The notes: generated from the sequence alone by a model not told the origin. A stretch of 64,000 bases of DNA from CAIWHR01 sp963836265 (GCA_963836265.1 CAWIIO010000003.1:186001-250000), one strand, 5' to 3'; positions 38,057-47,649 are shown, counted from the stretch's first letter. A program made the numbers and translations.

Positions 38057-40504
38057 ATGGCCGCGTTGCCGCTCGCCCTCGTCGCATTCGCCGCCGGCGT
38101 CGTGCTGCTGCAATGGCAAGCGGTGCTGCCGCAAGTCGTGTCGTGCCTCGGCGGTGCGCTCGCGGCAGCGACGGCGGGCGCAACGCTGCACTTGCTGCGG
38201 CAGCGCTTGCCGGCCCAGCGCATCGCGGCAACCATGCTCGCGATCGCCGCTGCGGGCGCGCTCGGGTTTGGCTATGCCGCGTGGCGCGCGCAAGTCCGGC
38301 TCGCGGATGCGCTGCCATCGGCATGGGAAGGCGAGGACATCGCGCTCGTCGGCGTGATCGACGATCTGCCGCTGACGTCGGCTCGCGGCACGCGCTTCTC
38401 CTTTGCGGTCGAGCGCGTCGAAACCGCCGGCGCTGTCGTGCCGGCCAAGGTTTCGCTTGCGTGGTACGCGCAACGGCAGAAGGGCGGCTCGAACGACACC
38501 GTTCCGGCGATTGCGGCCGGCGAGCGCTGGCGGCTGGTCGTCCGCTTGAAGCGTCCGCACGGCACCGTCAATCCGAACGGCTTCGATGTCGAAGCGTGGC
38601 TACTCGAGAACGGCTTGCGCGCGACGGGGTACGTGCGCACCGACCACCTGAATGCGCGCCTCGACACCTTTGCCGGTCGTCCCTTCGATTACGTGCAGCG
38701 GGCGCGCGCAGCGGTGCGCGAGCGCATCGCCGCGGCCCTCTCCGACGCGCCCTATGCTGGCGTGATCGTCGCGTTGACGATCGGCGAGCAGCGTGCGGTT
38801 TCCGAAGCACAGTGGCAGGTCTTCAGCCGCACCGGCATCACCCATCTCATTTCCATCTCCGGCTTGCACGTGACGGTCTTTGCGTCGATTGCCGGCGGTC
38901 TCGCGTTTGCGCTCGCCCGGCGCAGCGCCCGACTCACGGCGCGCATTCCGGCGCGCAAGGTCGCCGCGCTGGTCGGCCTGACCGCAGCGACGGCCTACGT
39001 GCTGCTCGCGGGCGCGCAGGTGCCGGCGATACGCACGCTGCTGATGCTCGGCGTAGCGGCGATGGGTCTCGCGCTCGCGCGTCCCGGGACCGCCGCCATC
39101 GTCTGGCTGTGGGCGCTCGCCGCCGTGCTCGCATGGGATCCCTGGGCGGGGTTCGCAGCCGGCTTCTGGCTTTCGTTCGGCGCGGTCGGCCTGCTTCTCT
39201 ACGCGCATGTCGGCCGTCTCGCGAGTGCGGCGCCGGCCTCGCGCGTCGAACGCGCCGTTCGCGCGCTGCGTGCCGCGGCGCGCGCCCAGGCGCTGGTGAC
39301 GATCGGCCTCGTGCCCGGCACCCTCGCATTGTTTCAGCAGGTGTCGCTAATTTCGCCCGTCGCCAATGCGCTGGCGATTCCCGCGATCACGTTCATCGTG
39401 GTTCCGCTTGCGCTTCTCGGCATCGTGCTTCCCGTCGACCTGCTGTGGCGGGCGGCACATTTCGCGTTCGCGGCCCTGATGGTGCCGCTCCTCTGGATGT
39501 CGAATGCGCCGGCCGCGGTCTGGCAGCAGCACGCGCCGCCAGTCTCGACCGTTGTCGTGGCGGTCGTCGGCGTCGCGTGGCTTGCGGCACCGCGCGGGGT
39601 GCCGGGGCGCGCCCTTGGGCTCGTCGCGTTGCTGCCGCTGTTCCTCGTGCGGCCGCCGCCGCCCGACCCTGACACCGTACGCATGACGGTGCTCGACGTC
39701 GGGCAGGGGCTCGCGGTCGTCGTCGAGACCCACGCGCACGCGCTTCTCTACGACACCGGGCCGCGTTTCACCGACGACGCCGACGCCGGCGGCCGGATCG
39801 TGGGGCCGTTCCTGCGCGCTGCGGGAATCCGCCGGCTCGACGGCATGATCGTCACGCATCAGGATTCCGACCACAGCGGGGGCGCACTTTCGGTGATGCG
39901 CACGGTGCCCGTAGGCTGGCTGTCGTCGTCGCTTCCGCCGGACCATGCGATCGTCGAGCACCGCGTGCAGGAAGGCGGCGAGGTGCAGCGTTGCGAAGCG
40001 GGGCGGCACTGGGACTGGGACGGCGTGCGCTTCAGCGTGCTGCAGCCCACGGCCACGGACTACGCGATGCCGCGCCTCAAACCCAACGATCTTTCGTGCG
40101 TCTTGCGGATCGATTCCGCGTATGGCAGCGTGCTTTTGACCGGCGATCTCGAGGCGCGCGGCGAGTCGGAGCTCGTGCGGCGCGACGCGACCGCGCTCAA
40201 GTCCGACGTCCTGCTCGTCCCGCATCACGGCAGCAAGACATCGTCGACGCCGGCATTCATCGCCGCGGTGGCACCCGCCGTTGCGGTCTACACGCCCGGT
40301 TACCGCAATCGCTTCGGCCATCCCCGGCCCGAGATCGTTGCTCGCTACGACGAGGCGGGGATCACGAGCTTCCGCACCGACTACGATGGTGCGCTGACCT
40401 TCGTGTTGGCGCCGGGAGCGTCGAGGATCCCGCGCGCCGAGCGCGCCGCCGATCCGCGGTACTGGCGCGACACTCCGGTGCGCGACGGGTCGCCGCTCGA
40501 TTAG
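38057..40504 (+). CDS. comEC: ComEC/Rec2 DNA-uptake channel
   Basis: The 815-aa protein has N-terminal membrane helices, then the soluble OB-type region. The Competence-domain helices follow (SRTGITHLISISGLHVTVFA, VAALVGLTAATAYVLLAGAQ). A C-terminal metallo-beta-lactamase domain carries MTVLDVGQGLAVVVETHAHA and the metal motif VTHQDSDHSGGALSV with LLVPHHGSKTSSTPAFI. ComEC forms the inner-membrane channel that passes single-stranded DNA during natural transformation. Together with the pilus operon and FimT at the start of the window it suggests competence. It is a single-gene transcript facing the yceI gene. Confidence 0.94.
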   Translation: MAALPLALVAFAAGVVLLQWQAVLPQVVSCLGGALAAATAGATLHLLRQRLPAQRIAATMLAIAAAGALGFGYAAWRAQVRLADALPSAWEGEDIALVGVIDDLPLTSARGTRFSFAVERVETAGAVVPAKVSLAWYAQRQKGGSNDTVPAIAAGERWRLVVRLKRPHGTVNPNGFDVEAWLLENGLRATGYVRTDHLNARLDTFAGRPFDYVQRARAAVRERIAAALSDAPYAGVIVALTIGEQRAVSEAQWQVFSRTGITHLISISGLHVTVFASIAGGLAFALARRSARLTARIPARKVAALVGLTAATAYVLLAGAQVPAIRTLLMLGVAAMGLALARPGTAAIVWLWALAAVLAWDPWAGFAAGFWLSFGAVGLLLYAHVGRLASAAPASRVERAVRALRAAARAQALVTIGLVPGTLALFQQVSLISPVANALAIPAITFIVVPLALLGIVLPVDLLWRAAHFAFAALMVPLLWMSNAPAAVWQQHAPPVSTVVVAVVGVAWLAAPRGVPGRALGLVALLPLFLVRPPPPDPDTVRMTVLDVGQGLAVVVETHAHALLYDTGPRFTDDADAGGRIVGPFLRAAGIRRLDGMIVTHQDSDHSGGALSVMRTVPVGWLSSSLPPDHAIVEHRVQEGGEVQRCEAGRHWDWDGVRFSVLQPTATDYAMPRLKPNDLSCVLRIDSAYGSVLLTGDLEARGESELVRRDATALKSDVLLVPHHGSKTSSTPAFIAAVAPAVAVYTPGYRNRFGHPRPEIVARYDEAGITSFRTDYDGALTFVLAPGASRIPRAERAADPRYWRDTPVRDGSPLD

Positions 40505-40739
40505 CTAGCGGCGCGGGGCCGGAGGCAGGCGAAACGGCGAGCGGCGAGGGGGCGCACAGGCCAAAGGAAAGGGGATGCGAGCAATCGCGAATCGCAGCCG
40601 GAGGCCGACCCCGGCGCGCGTATTCCCGGGCGCTGCGGATCCGAACCACGCGCGTCGCGGGATGCGACCGCGGCAAGTCGACGCCCGCGGCCGACGCCTC
40701 GACATACCATTGAGTCGGAAGGTCCGCCGGGGTCGTTCG

Positions 40740-41336
40740 CTACCTGCGCGTGGCCTCGACGTTGATCTCGAGCTCGACCCGGTCGCCGACGTCCGGCAGC
40801 GAGCGGGTGAGGCCGTACTCCGAGCGATCGAACGCCGTGCGGAACGTTCCGCCGCACACATAGCGCCTCGCAATGCCCGCCCGCACCTCCTTGCAGACAA
40901 AGCGCTCCACGGTGAGGCGCAAGGGGCGCTGGACGCCGTGGAGCCACAGCCTGCCGTCGATCGCCGTCAGTCTGTCCCCTTCGAACACGAAACCATCGCC
41001 GACATAGCGGACGTCCGGATACAGGGCCGTGTCGAGAAACTGCGGCGAGCGGAGCACGTCGTCGATCGCCCGATTGCCGGTGTCGACCGAGCTCGCATCG
41101 ACGTCGGCGACGACGCTTCCGGTCTTGGTCTGCGAATCGAACGACACCGTGGCATCGAGCTTGAGGAAGCGGCCGCGCACGTACGAGATTTCCTGATGGG
41201 CGACGGCAAAATAGATCGTGCGGTGGGCACCGTCGACGTCGAAAGCCGCGGCCGTTGCGACGGTCGCGGCAAGCGCGAAGCTCGCGCCGGCGAACGTGAG
41301 CAAGGCGGGCAACGCGCGTATTGGGGGGGAATTCAT
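40740..41336 (-). CDS. YceI-family periplasmic lipid-binding protein
   Basis: The 198-aa protein has a signal peptide (PALLTFAGASFALAATVATA) followed by a YceI lipocalin-like beta-barrel. Signatures include FDVDGAHRTIYFAVAHQEIS, SVVADVDASSVDTGNRAIDD, PQFLDTALYPDVRYVGDG and the Cys-containing C-terminal YVCGGTFRTAFDRSEYGLTR. YceI proteins bind isoprenoid or other lipophilic molecules in the periplasm. The start at 41336 follows GGGGAAGAG. It is convergent with comEC; the 235 nt between them hold no gene. Confidence 0.88.
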   Translation of the reverse strand: MNSPPIRALPALLTFAGASFALAATVATAAAFDVDGAHRTIYFAVAHQEISYVRGRFLKLDATVSFDSQTKTGSVVADVDASSVDTGNRAIDDVLRSPQFLDTALYPDVRYVGDGFVFEGDRLTAIDGRLWLHGVQRPLRLTVERFVCKEVRAGIARRYVCGGTFRTAFDRSEYGLTRSLPDVGDRVELEINVEATRR

Positions 41337-41491
41337 ACTCTTCCCGGGGCGCGGGTCTTGCCCTGCGAACCATAGTCCGGGTCGATCTATTCCCCAGTGC
41401 CGGAATAGAGGGCGGCAACCCCGTGTTTGCCGAGCGAGACTTTCCGGACCGGAAATCCCCGGACGGGCGGTCGCGGAAGGAGGGCACCCCC

Positions 41492-42838
41492 ATGGCCGTT
41501 GCGCATGGCCTGTCGGCGGCAATCGCCGCGGCTCTCTTCTCGCTTCCGGTTCACGCAACCTACCACACGTACCAGATCGACGAACTGTATTCCAACGCCG
41601 ATGGCACCGTCCAATACGTCGTGCTGCGCGAGGCGCTTGGGATGAATGGGCAGAACCTTCTCGGTGGCCACACGCTGGCCGCGGCGAGCGGTACCCAGTC
41701 GAATTCGTACACCTTTGGGCGCGACCTGCCGGGCCGAATGTGCGATTACTACAGCTGCATGGGAAGCCCGACCGCCCATACGCGCGTCCTGATTGCCACC
41801 GACGGCTTCGCTGCTCTGGGGCTCGTCACGCCCGACTACGTGGTTCCGAACGGTTTCCTCCCCGTCGGTGGCGGGACCGTCGACTACGCGGGCGTCGACC
41901 AGTGGACGTTTGCCGCGCTGCCGACCGACGGCGTGAGCGCGCTCTACCGCGACGGGACGACCAAAAAGAACGTCGCCACCAACTTCGCTTCCGACAGCGC
42001 GAGCGTAGCGCTCGCCGCCGTGAATTACCAGGGCCTTTGGTGGGCAACCGGCGGCACCGAATCGGGGTGGGGGATCAACTTCGCGCATCAGGGTGACCGG
42101 ATCTTCGGCACCTGGTATACGTACGACGCGACGGGCAAGGCCTGGTGGCTTTCGATGCTCGCCAGCCGAACCGCGCCCGCCGGCAGCACGTACAGCGGAC
42201 CGATCTACGTCGACAGCGGGCCCCCGTTCGACCACTTCGCGGGCTCGGCAACGCCGATGCCGGTCGGCATCGGCACCTTGACGTTCTCCGACGCCAACAA
42301 TGGAATCTTCGCCTATACCGTGAGCGCGACATCGCCCGCGACGATCGAAACCAAGGCGATCGCGCGTTACGATCTCGGCACCGGTCCGCAGCCGATCTGC
42401 TCGTTTAGTGCAGCCGCTCCAGACTTCGCCGCGGCGAACAACTACCAGGATCTGTGGTGGGCGGCGGGCGGGAGCGAACCCGGCTGGGGAATCAACTTCG
42501 CGCATCAGGGGAACACCGTGTTCGCAACCTGGTACACGTACGACGTCGACGGCACACCGCTCTGGCTGTCGACGTTGGCGCCGCGGGTCGGCACGAGCCA
42601 TGTGTACGCCGGACCGTTGGTTCGGACCTCGGGACCGCGGTTCGACAATTACAAAACGAGCGATCTCAAACCGAACCAGACGGTCGGAACGGCGACGTTT
42701 ACGTTTGCCAATGGCAACAGCGCGACTTTCGCCTACACGGTGACCGGCATCGCGACCGGCGTCGTCACGCAGTCGAAATCGATCACGCGGTTCTTGTTCG
42801 CCGCTGCCGGCGGGACGCTTTGCCAAGGAGGCCCCTGA
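41492..42838 (+). CDS. Secreted protein with two tandem ESGWG-type domains, function unknown
   Basis: The 448-aa protein has a signal peptide (AAIAAALFSLPVHA) and a strong ribosome site (GGAAGGAGGG). Its first ~150 residues (YQIDELYSNADGTVQYVVLR) vaguely recall lamin-tail-type secreted domains. Two ~115-residue repeats follow, starting at about residues 178 and 319. Each begins NYQGLWW or NYQDLWW, continues with ESGWGINFAHQG (EPGWGINFAHQG in repeat 2) and TWYTYD, and ends with a G-x-x-TF-F-DGN-like and FAYTVTG segment. Such repeats are common in betaproteobacterial secreted proteins, but I know no assigned function. Extracellular location is inferred from the signal peptide. Confidence 0.8.
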   Translation: MAVAHGLSAAIAAALFSLPVHATYHTYQIDELYSNADGTVQYVVLREALGMNGQNLLGGHTLAAASGTQSNSYTFGRDLPGRMCDYYSCMGSPTAHTRVLIATDGFAALGLVTPDYVVPNGFLPVGGGTVDYAGVDQWTFAALPTDGVSALYRDGTTKKNVATNFASDSASVALAAVNYQGLWWATGGTESGWGINFAHQGDRIFGTWYTYDATGKAWWLSMLASRTAPAGSTYSGPIYVDSGPPFDHFAGSATPMPVGIGTLTFSDANNGIFAYTVSATSPATIETKAIARYDLGTGPQPICSFSAAAPDFAAANNYQDLWWAAGGSEPGWGINFAHQGNTVFATWYTYDVDGTPLWLSTLAPRVGTSHVYAGPLVRTSGPRFDNYKTSDLKPNQTVGTATFTFANGNSATFAYTVTGIATGVVTQSKSITRFLFAAAGGTLCQGGP

Positions 42839-42994
42839 AGACTCCCACTCGCCTAGGCATACTCCCGGCGAGCGCCGCCCTTAGCTTCGCTGCGCTTGGC
42901 GTCTCCCCTCCCGGGAGGCTGCCATCGCCACCGAGTGCGACCCCGGAGCATCCCCGCGCTGTTGCAAGCTCGGCGCGCCGCGTACACTCCGCTC

Positions 42995-44059
42995 GTGCGA
43001 CGTGGCGGCCACGAACCTTCCCAGTCTTTCTTCCGGCGCCGCCGCGCTGCCTGCCATCTCGCGGTCGCCGTGCTCCTCGCACCGACCCCGGTCGCTGCAA
43101 TTGCGCAGGACACGCGAAATCGAGCGAGGGAGCTCAAGCTCTCGACCGCGGTGGGGACGGCCTTTGCGCTCGGGAAGGCCGCCGAGCGATGGGCGCAGCT
43201 CGTCGCCGAGCAAACCGGCGGCGGGCTCGTCATCGTGCTGCACCCCGGAGCGACGCTTGCCGAGCGCGATCCCGCGCGCGAGTTCATCGCGCTGCGCGAC
43301 GGTGCTGCCGATCTCGCGGTTGGGTCGTCGTTGTACTGGGCTCCGCAGGTGCGCGCACTGCGCGTAGTCGGACTGCCGTGGATCGCAGCGGACGAAAGGC
43401 AGCTTGCGGCGCTGACGACGGGCACGATGAAGGAAAAGCTGATTGCCGCGGTGCGCTCTGCCGGCGTCGTGCCCGTCGCGCTTGCGCCGCTCGGTCATCG
43501 CGAAATCGCCAGTGTTGCGCAGCCGGTGCGCACCCCCGACGATCTCGTCGGGCTCGCCGTGCGCGTTGCGTCGGCGCCGTATCTCGCCGACTTCTATGCC
43601 GGTCTCGGGGCACGGCCACAGGCGATGCCGTTCGCGGCCGCGCGCTCCGCGTTCGAGTCCGGCGACCTCGACGCGCAGGAAGGCATGCCTGCGACCTTCG
43701 CCGCCGCTCGCCTCGACGCGGTTGGCGTCCGCCACGTCACGCTGTGGGGCGCGATCGCCGAAGTTGCGATCTTCGCAGTCAATCCCGGCGTTTGGGAACG
43801 CGCGAGCGAGGCCGAGCGCGCCATTGTCAGCGCCGCCGCGGAAAAGGCGGCGCTGGAGCTCGAGGCCGTTGCGCGCTCCGCCGCCGACGCCGCGCTGGCC
43901 GAGCTCCGGAGGCATCGCATCTCGATCCTTCGGCTCACACCGCCAGGGCAGGCAGCGTTTGCGGCGGCCGCGCGTCCCGTCTACGACCGATGGGCCGCGG
44001 TGGCCGGAGGCGAGGTCGTGCGCGCCGCGGAAGCGGCGGTACGCGCAGCCACACCTTGA
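42995..44059 (+). CDS. TRAP-type solute receptor (DctP family), orphan
   Basis: The ~354-aa protein has an N-terminal hydrophobic signal (LAVAVLLAPTPVAAIAQ). The DctP fold is seen in STAVGTAFALGKAAERWAQL, ALRDGAADLAVGSSLYW, DDLVGLAVRVASAPYLADFY (the substrate-carboxylate Arg region) and SAFESGDLDAQEGMPATFAA. It would bind a carboxylate in the periplasm for a TRAP transporter, but no DctQ or DctM is adjacent. The start is uncertain: GTG 42995 gives a sensible signal peptide, and there is no good ribosome site. Confidence 0.82.
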   Translation: MRRGGHEPSQSFFRRRRAACHLAVAVLLAPTPVAAIAQDTRNRARELKLSTAVGTAFALGKAAERWAQLVAEQTGGGLVIVLHPGATLAERDPAREFIALRDGAADLAVGSSLYWAPQVRALRVVGLPWIAADERQLAALTTGTMKEKLIAAVRSAGVVPVALAPLGHREIASVAQPVRTPDDLVGLAVRVASAPYLADFYAGLGARPQAMPFAAARSAFESGDLDAQEGMPATFAAARLDAVGVRHVTLWGAIAEVAIFAVNPGVWERASEAERAIVSAAAEKAALELEAVARSAADAALAELRRHRISILRLTPPGQAAFAAAARPVYDRWAAVAGGEVVRAAEAAVRAATP

Positions 44060-44076
44060 TGCGCGCCGCATCGCTC

Positions 44077-45072
44077 TTAGGCCACGAATCGCCCCAGCCG
44101 CACCGCGGTTTCGCCTTTTTTCGGTCGGCGCGTCGGCATGATCAGCACGCAGTCGTCATAGGGGGTGCGGATTTCGGTTGCGCCGTCGCGCGCGAGCACG
44201 GTGCTGGCCGCGGCGATCACCGCGAGCCCGTGGACGGGAATTGCGAACGCGAAATCGTCGGTGGCGATGGTGACGGCGTTGGTGACTTCGATCACTTTCT
44301 GCGCAGCCTCGGGGGTTGGTCCAAGATACGCATCCAGGAACGCGGCATCCGCCATTCCGAAATGCCGCAGGAACCGGATCGTGGCGTCCTTCGCGACATC
44401 CGGAGCGGCGCTCGCCCAGTGCTGTCCGCATTCGACGAGCAGCGCATTGCGCGGATCAACGGCGTCGTCGAAGAACGCGTAGTCCCGAAGCCGCCTGCCC
44501 GCCGCGTGGCCCGCGTCGACGACGATATATTCGGGTGCGCCGAGCCGCTGCGCGAGCTCGACCCCTTTGCGCTGCCGCCCCGCCATCGCGAGCGGCGGGC
44601 ACGGCTCGGTCATCGAGTGGAGGTCGAGCAGGTAATCGGTCCGGTCGTAGAGCGGCCGCAGCTCGCGGGCGCGGTCGAGGTCGGCGCTCTTGCGGGGCGA
44701 GTCGAGCACCTCGGCGGTCCACAGCCGGTTGAAGTCCTCGTCCACGCAGCGCGACGCGAACGGGTCGCCGCCGTCGAACGTCCGATAGGCGGCGACGTTC
44801 GCGAAGCACACGGAGAGCGTTCCCCGCAGCGGGCGAAATCCGGTGCCGAGCAGCCAGTCGAGCGCGATCGCACCGCACACCTCGTTCCCGTGGGTCAGTG
44901 CCTGCAGCAGCACATGCGGTCCGGCCCGATTCGAGGCAAAGGTCCAGACATAGGGGAGCTCGCTATTGCCCGCGGCCCAGCGCGCGAGATCCGGAAAGGA
45001 AACTTCAATCGGCGGCGCCGGGCAGCCGTCGGTGCCGTCGATCATCGCCGCGAAGCCGCGGGCCGCGTCCAT
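44077..45072 (-). CDS. Succinylglutamate desuccinylase/aspartoacylase family (M14-like) deacylase
   Basis: The 331-aa protein has the zinc-carboxypeptidase-like motif LLQALTHGNEVCGAIALDW (His and Glu ligands) and a later His in YLLDLHSMTEPCPPL. A catalytic acidic segment lies near ALLVECGQHWA. These are features of the AstE/AspA family, which remove acyl groups from amino acids. The substrate is unknown. It is 13 nt downstream of the ArgE remnant on the same strand, suggesting an old N-acyl-amino-acid utilisation operon. Confidence 0.85.
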   Translation of the reverse strand: MDAARGFAAMIDGTDGCPAPPIEVSFPDLARWAAGNSELPYVWTFASNRAGPHVLLQALTHGNEVCGAIALDWLLGTGFRPLRGTLSVCFANVAAYRTFDGGDPFASRCVDEDFNRLWTAEVLDSPRKSADLDRARELRPLYDRTDYLLDLHSMTEPCPPLAMAGRQRKGVELAQRLGAPEYIVVDAGHAAGRRLRDYAFFDDAVDPRNALLVECGQHWASAAPDVAKDATIRFLRHFGMADAAFLDAYLGPTPEAAQKVIEVTNAVTIATDDFAFAIPVHGLAVIAAASTVLARDGATEIRTPYDDCVLIMPTRRPKKGETAVRLGRFVA

Positions 45073-45085
45073 GGGAGCGCAGGCA

Positions 45086-45634
45086 TCAAGCGACGCAGAT
45101 GCGCTCGGCGGGGCGGCGCATGAACGCCTCGCATCGCGCGAGCTGCTCGATCGTCACCCACTCGTTCGGCTGGTGCGCCTGCGCGATGTGGCCGGGCCCG
45201 CAGACGATCGAGGGGATCGCGGCGCCGTCGAAAAGCGCCGCCTCGGTGCCGAACGACACCTTGCCGTGTCTATCCTCGCCCGTGCGATACCTCCCGAGTG
45301 CGGCGATGTCGCTCGCACCCCCGGTCTCGAAGCCCGGCGTGGCGGAGAGTGCGTCGAAATCGATGTGCGCATCGGGGGAAACGCGATGCATTTCCGGCAC
45401 GAAGCGTTGCGCGTAATCGTTCACCTCGGCGAAAAACTCGTCCGGATCGTCGAACGGAAGGCAGCGGAGTTCGAAACCGAGATACTCGCGCACCCAGTCG
45501 ATTAGCGCGAGGTTCGAGTCGCGGCTAGTCGTGTCGAACGCGACCAGCGTGCGGATCAGCGGCCACGCCAACAGCTCCGGCGCCGCCGTGTCCCGGTTCT
45601 TCCGCACGGTCTCGATCGCAGCAAGCGCATTCAT
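45086..45634 (-). pseudogene. argE: ArgE-type acetylornithine deacetylase with a large internal deletion
   Basis: The 182-aa product begins like ArgE (LLAWPLIRTLVAFDTTSRDS, LALIDWVREYLG). It then jumps directly to the C-terminal third (FELRCLPFDDPDEFFAEVND, KVSFGTEAALFDGAAIPSIV, CGPGHIAQAHQPNEWVTIEQ). A normal ArgE is about 390 aa, so roughly 200 central residues are absent, including most di-zinc ligands and the dimerisation domain. The frame is kept through the join near 45475-45482. It cannot be an active deacetylase. Either a real in-frame deletion or a misassembly explains it. Confidence 0.82.
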
Positions 45635-45934
45635 TGAGGATCTGCTCGCGCGATGTCCGGAAACGCGAACGGGTGGCGCGGGGCGCCGATTGAGGCGCCT
45701 GACGAAGCCAGGAGCGGGGGTCTTGGCGGGGGAGGCGGCAAAGAGCGTCTCATGGCACCCGTTCCCTCCGGGTAGCGGCTCTGCAACGCGTTCGTGGACA
45801 TGACGTGAACAGGCCCTGCTGCTGTTTGCCAACTGGCCGAGATTAAAACGGCAGCGCGGGGAAAAAGAACAGGATAGGGAGCGGGCCAACGGCTGTCAAA
45901 TGGGGTGGCAGGACCGACCATCGAAGGAATGCTC
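45635..45934. other. 300-nt intergenic region without a recognised gene
   Basis: This divergent gap lies between the ArgE remnant (minus) and the sugar dehydrogenase (plus). It must hold both promoters, but no good -35/-10 pair, RNA structure or coding frame with support was seen. Confidence 0.6.
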
Positions 45935-47080
45935 ATGAGACGTCACCAGTTGGCGAATACTTTCACGGGCGCCGCGTTGCTCGCCGTGGGGTCCTTCGCG
46001 CTCGGGTCCCGTGCAGGCATCGGCGCTCCGGCGCCGTTGCCGGTCGAAACGATCAAGCTGCCGCCCGGCTTCACGATCGAGGTCGTCGCCCGGGTCGCGA
46101 ACGCGCGGGCGATGACGCTGTCTCCCGACGGCACGTTGTTCGTCGGCTCCACCAGCGCCGGGCAGGTCTACGCGGTATCGGTTCCGGCAAGGGGAACTCA
46201 GGGCGACGCCGTGGTCCGGGTCGTGGCGTCGGGGCTGTCGCAGCCCGCCGGCGTCGCCTTCCGCGACGGCGCGCTCTACGTCTCGGCGATCGACCGCATC
46301 CTGCGCTTCGATGACATAGAGCGGAGACTGGGCGACCCGCCGAAGCCGGTGGTCGTCACCGACAAGCTGCCCGGCGAGCGTCACCACGGCCTCAGGTACA
46401 TCGCATTCGGGCCGGATGGCAAGCTGTACGTGAACGTCGGCGCGCCATGCAATATCTGCGAGCCCGATCGCGACCGCTACGCGGTGATCCGGCGGATGAA
46501 TCCGGACGGCTCAGGGGCCGAGGTGTACGCGAAGGGAGAGCGCAATTCCGTCGGATTCGACTGGGATCCGCGGACGAGGGATCTGTGGTTCACGACGAAC
46601 GGCCGCGACTGGCTGGGCGACGATTCGCCGCCGGATACGCTGAACCACGCGCCGAAGCCCGGCCTCGATTTTGGGTTTCCGTACTGTCACGCTGGCACGA
46701 TCCCCGACCCCGAGTTCGGGAAGAAGCGCGCGTGCAGCGAGTTCGCCCAGCCGGCGCAAAGGCTCGGGCCGCACGTGGCTCCGCTCGGGATGCGTTTCTA
46801 TACCGGCACGCAGTTTCCCGCGGCCTACCGGAATCAGATCTTCATCGCCGAGCACGGCTCGTGGAACCGCAGCCACAAGATCGGCTATCGCATTACGCTC
46901 GTGAAGCTCGACGAAAAAGGCGAAGCCGTCAGCTACGAGCCGTTCGCCACAGGGTGGCTTCAGGGCGAGGAGGCGTGGGGCCGCCCGGCGGACGTGGAAG
47001 TCGCGCCGGACGGGTCGCTGCTCGTGTCGGACGATTCTGCCGGAGCGATCTACCGGATCCGTTACCGTCGCGCTCAATAG
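45935..47080 (+). CDS. PQQ-dependent sugar (sorbosone-type) dehydrogenase beta-propeller protein
   Basis: The 381-aa protein has a signal sequence (TFTGAALLAVGSFALGSRAG) and a six-bladed propeller of the soluble glucose/L-sorbosone dehydrogenase family. Blade motifs include AMTLSPDGTLFVGSTSAGQV, YIAFGPDGKLYVNVGAPCNI, ERNSVGFDWDPRTRDLWFTT, FIAEHGSWNRSHKIGYR and ADVEVAPDGSLLVSDDSAGA. It probably oxidises an aldose in the periplasm using PQQ. The ATG at 45935 follows GAAGGA; an ATG at 45929 is also possible. The 3' end overlaps the convergent gene by 7 nt. Confidence 0.86.
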   Translation: MRRHQLANTFTGAALLAVGSFALGSRAGIGAPAPLPVETIKLPPGFTIEVVARVANARAMTLSPDGTLFVGSTSAGQVYAVSVPARGTQGDAVVRVVASGLSQPAGVAFRDGALYVSAIDRILRFDDIERRLGDPPKPVVVTDKLPGERHHGLRYIAFGPDGKLYVNVGAPCNICEPDRDRYAVIRRMNPDGSGAEVYAKGERNSVGFDWDPRTRDLWFTTNGRDWLGDDSPPDTLNHAPKPGLDFGFPYCHAGTIPDPEFGKKRACSEFAQPAQRLGPHVAPLGMRFYTGTQFPAAYRNQIFIAEHGSWNRSHKIGYRITLVKLDEKGEAVSYEPFATGWLQGEEAWGRPADVEVAPDGSLLVSDDSAGAIYRIRYRRAQ

Positions 47081-47409
47081 CCGTACCCGTAGTACGCGGG
47101 CGGCGCAACGTAGACCGGGCGCGGTGCAACGTAAACCGGACGCGGCGCGACGTAAACCGGAGCCGGATAGACGACTGCGGGGCGATACGGCCGATAATAG
47201 CCGTGGCGCCAGCCGTAGCCGTATCCATAACCGCGATAGCCTCGCCCGTAGGCTGGCTGGCCGGCCGAGATGACGAAGCCCGGGCCGCCGATCGAAACGC
47301 CCCATGCGACGTTGTTCGCCGATGCGGCCGGCGCGAAGACGAGCGCACCCGCCACAACGGCGGCGAGCGCGGTGGCAAGAGCGATGCTGCGTGACTTGAC
47401 TGGCGACAT
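47074..47409 (-). CDS. Small secreted Tyr/Gly/Pro-rich protein with VYVAPRP repeats
   Basis: The 111-aa protein has a clear signal peptide (ATALAAVVAGALVFAPAASA) and a low-complexity mature part. A Gly/Tyr/Arg stretch (YGRGYRGYGYGYGWRHGYY) is followed by three near-tandem VYVAPRP units ending in YYGYGY. It resembles small periplasmic or cell-surface proteins of Burkholderiales with no known role. Repeat codons are GTYTAC/GTAAAC GTxGC, so the DNA also has direct repeats (47105-47165). GGAGAG before the ATG acts as ribosome site. It overlaps the convergent dehydrogenase gene by 7 nt. Confidence 0.78.
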   Translation of the reverse strand: MSPVKSRSIALATALAAVVAGALVFAPAASANNVAWGVSIGGPGFVISAGQPAYGRGYRGYGYGYGWRHGYYRPYRPAVVYPAPVYVAPRPVYVAPRPVYVAPPAYYGYGY

Positions 47410-47649
47410 GGTGAACTCTCCTTTTGCGTATGAAGCCGGGACCTCCTATCTCTTCGACGAGACTGCGGCCCTGCCGGTTCCGAAAACGTCACCGCTGGCG
47501 CCGCCGTTGACGTCGTTACAACTCGATACGTTTTCGCGCACGGTGCTCGGTCGGCGGCGCGCCCCGTCGGCCCCGGGCTGGATTTTTTGTTCCGAATCGT
47601 TGGGTTGCGCTATTCTTCGGCGCATGGACCGGTCGGTTCCGGGGTTTTC

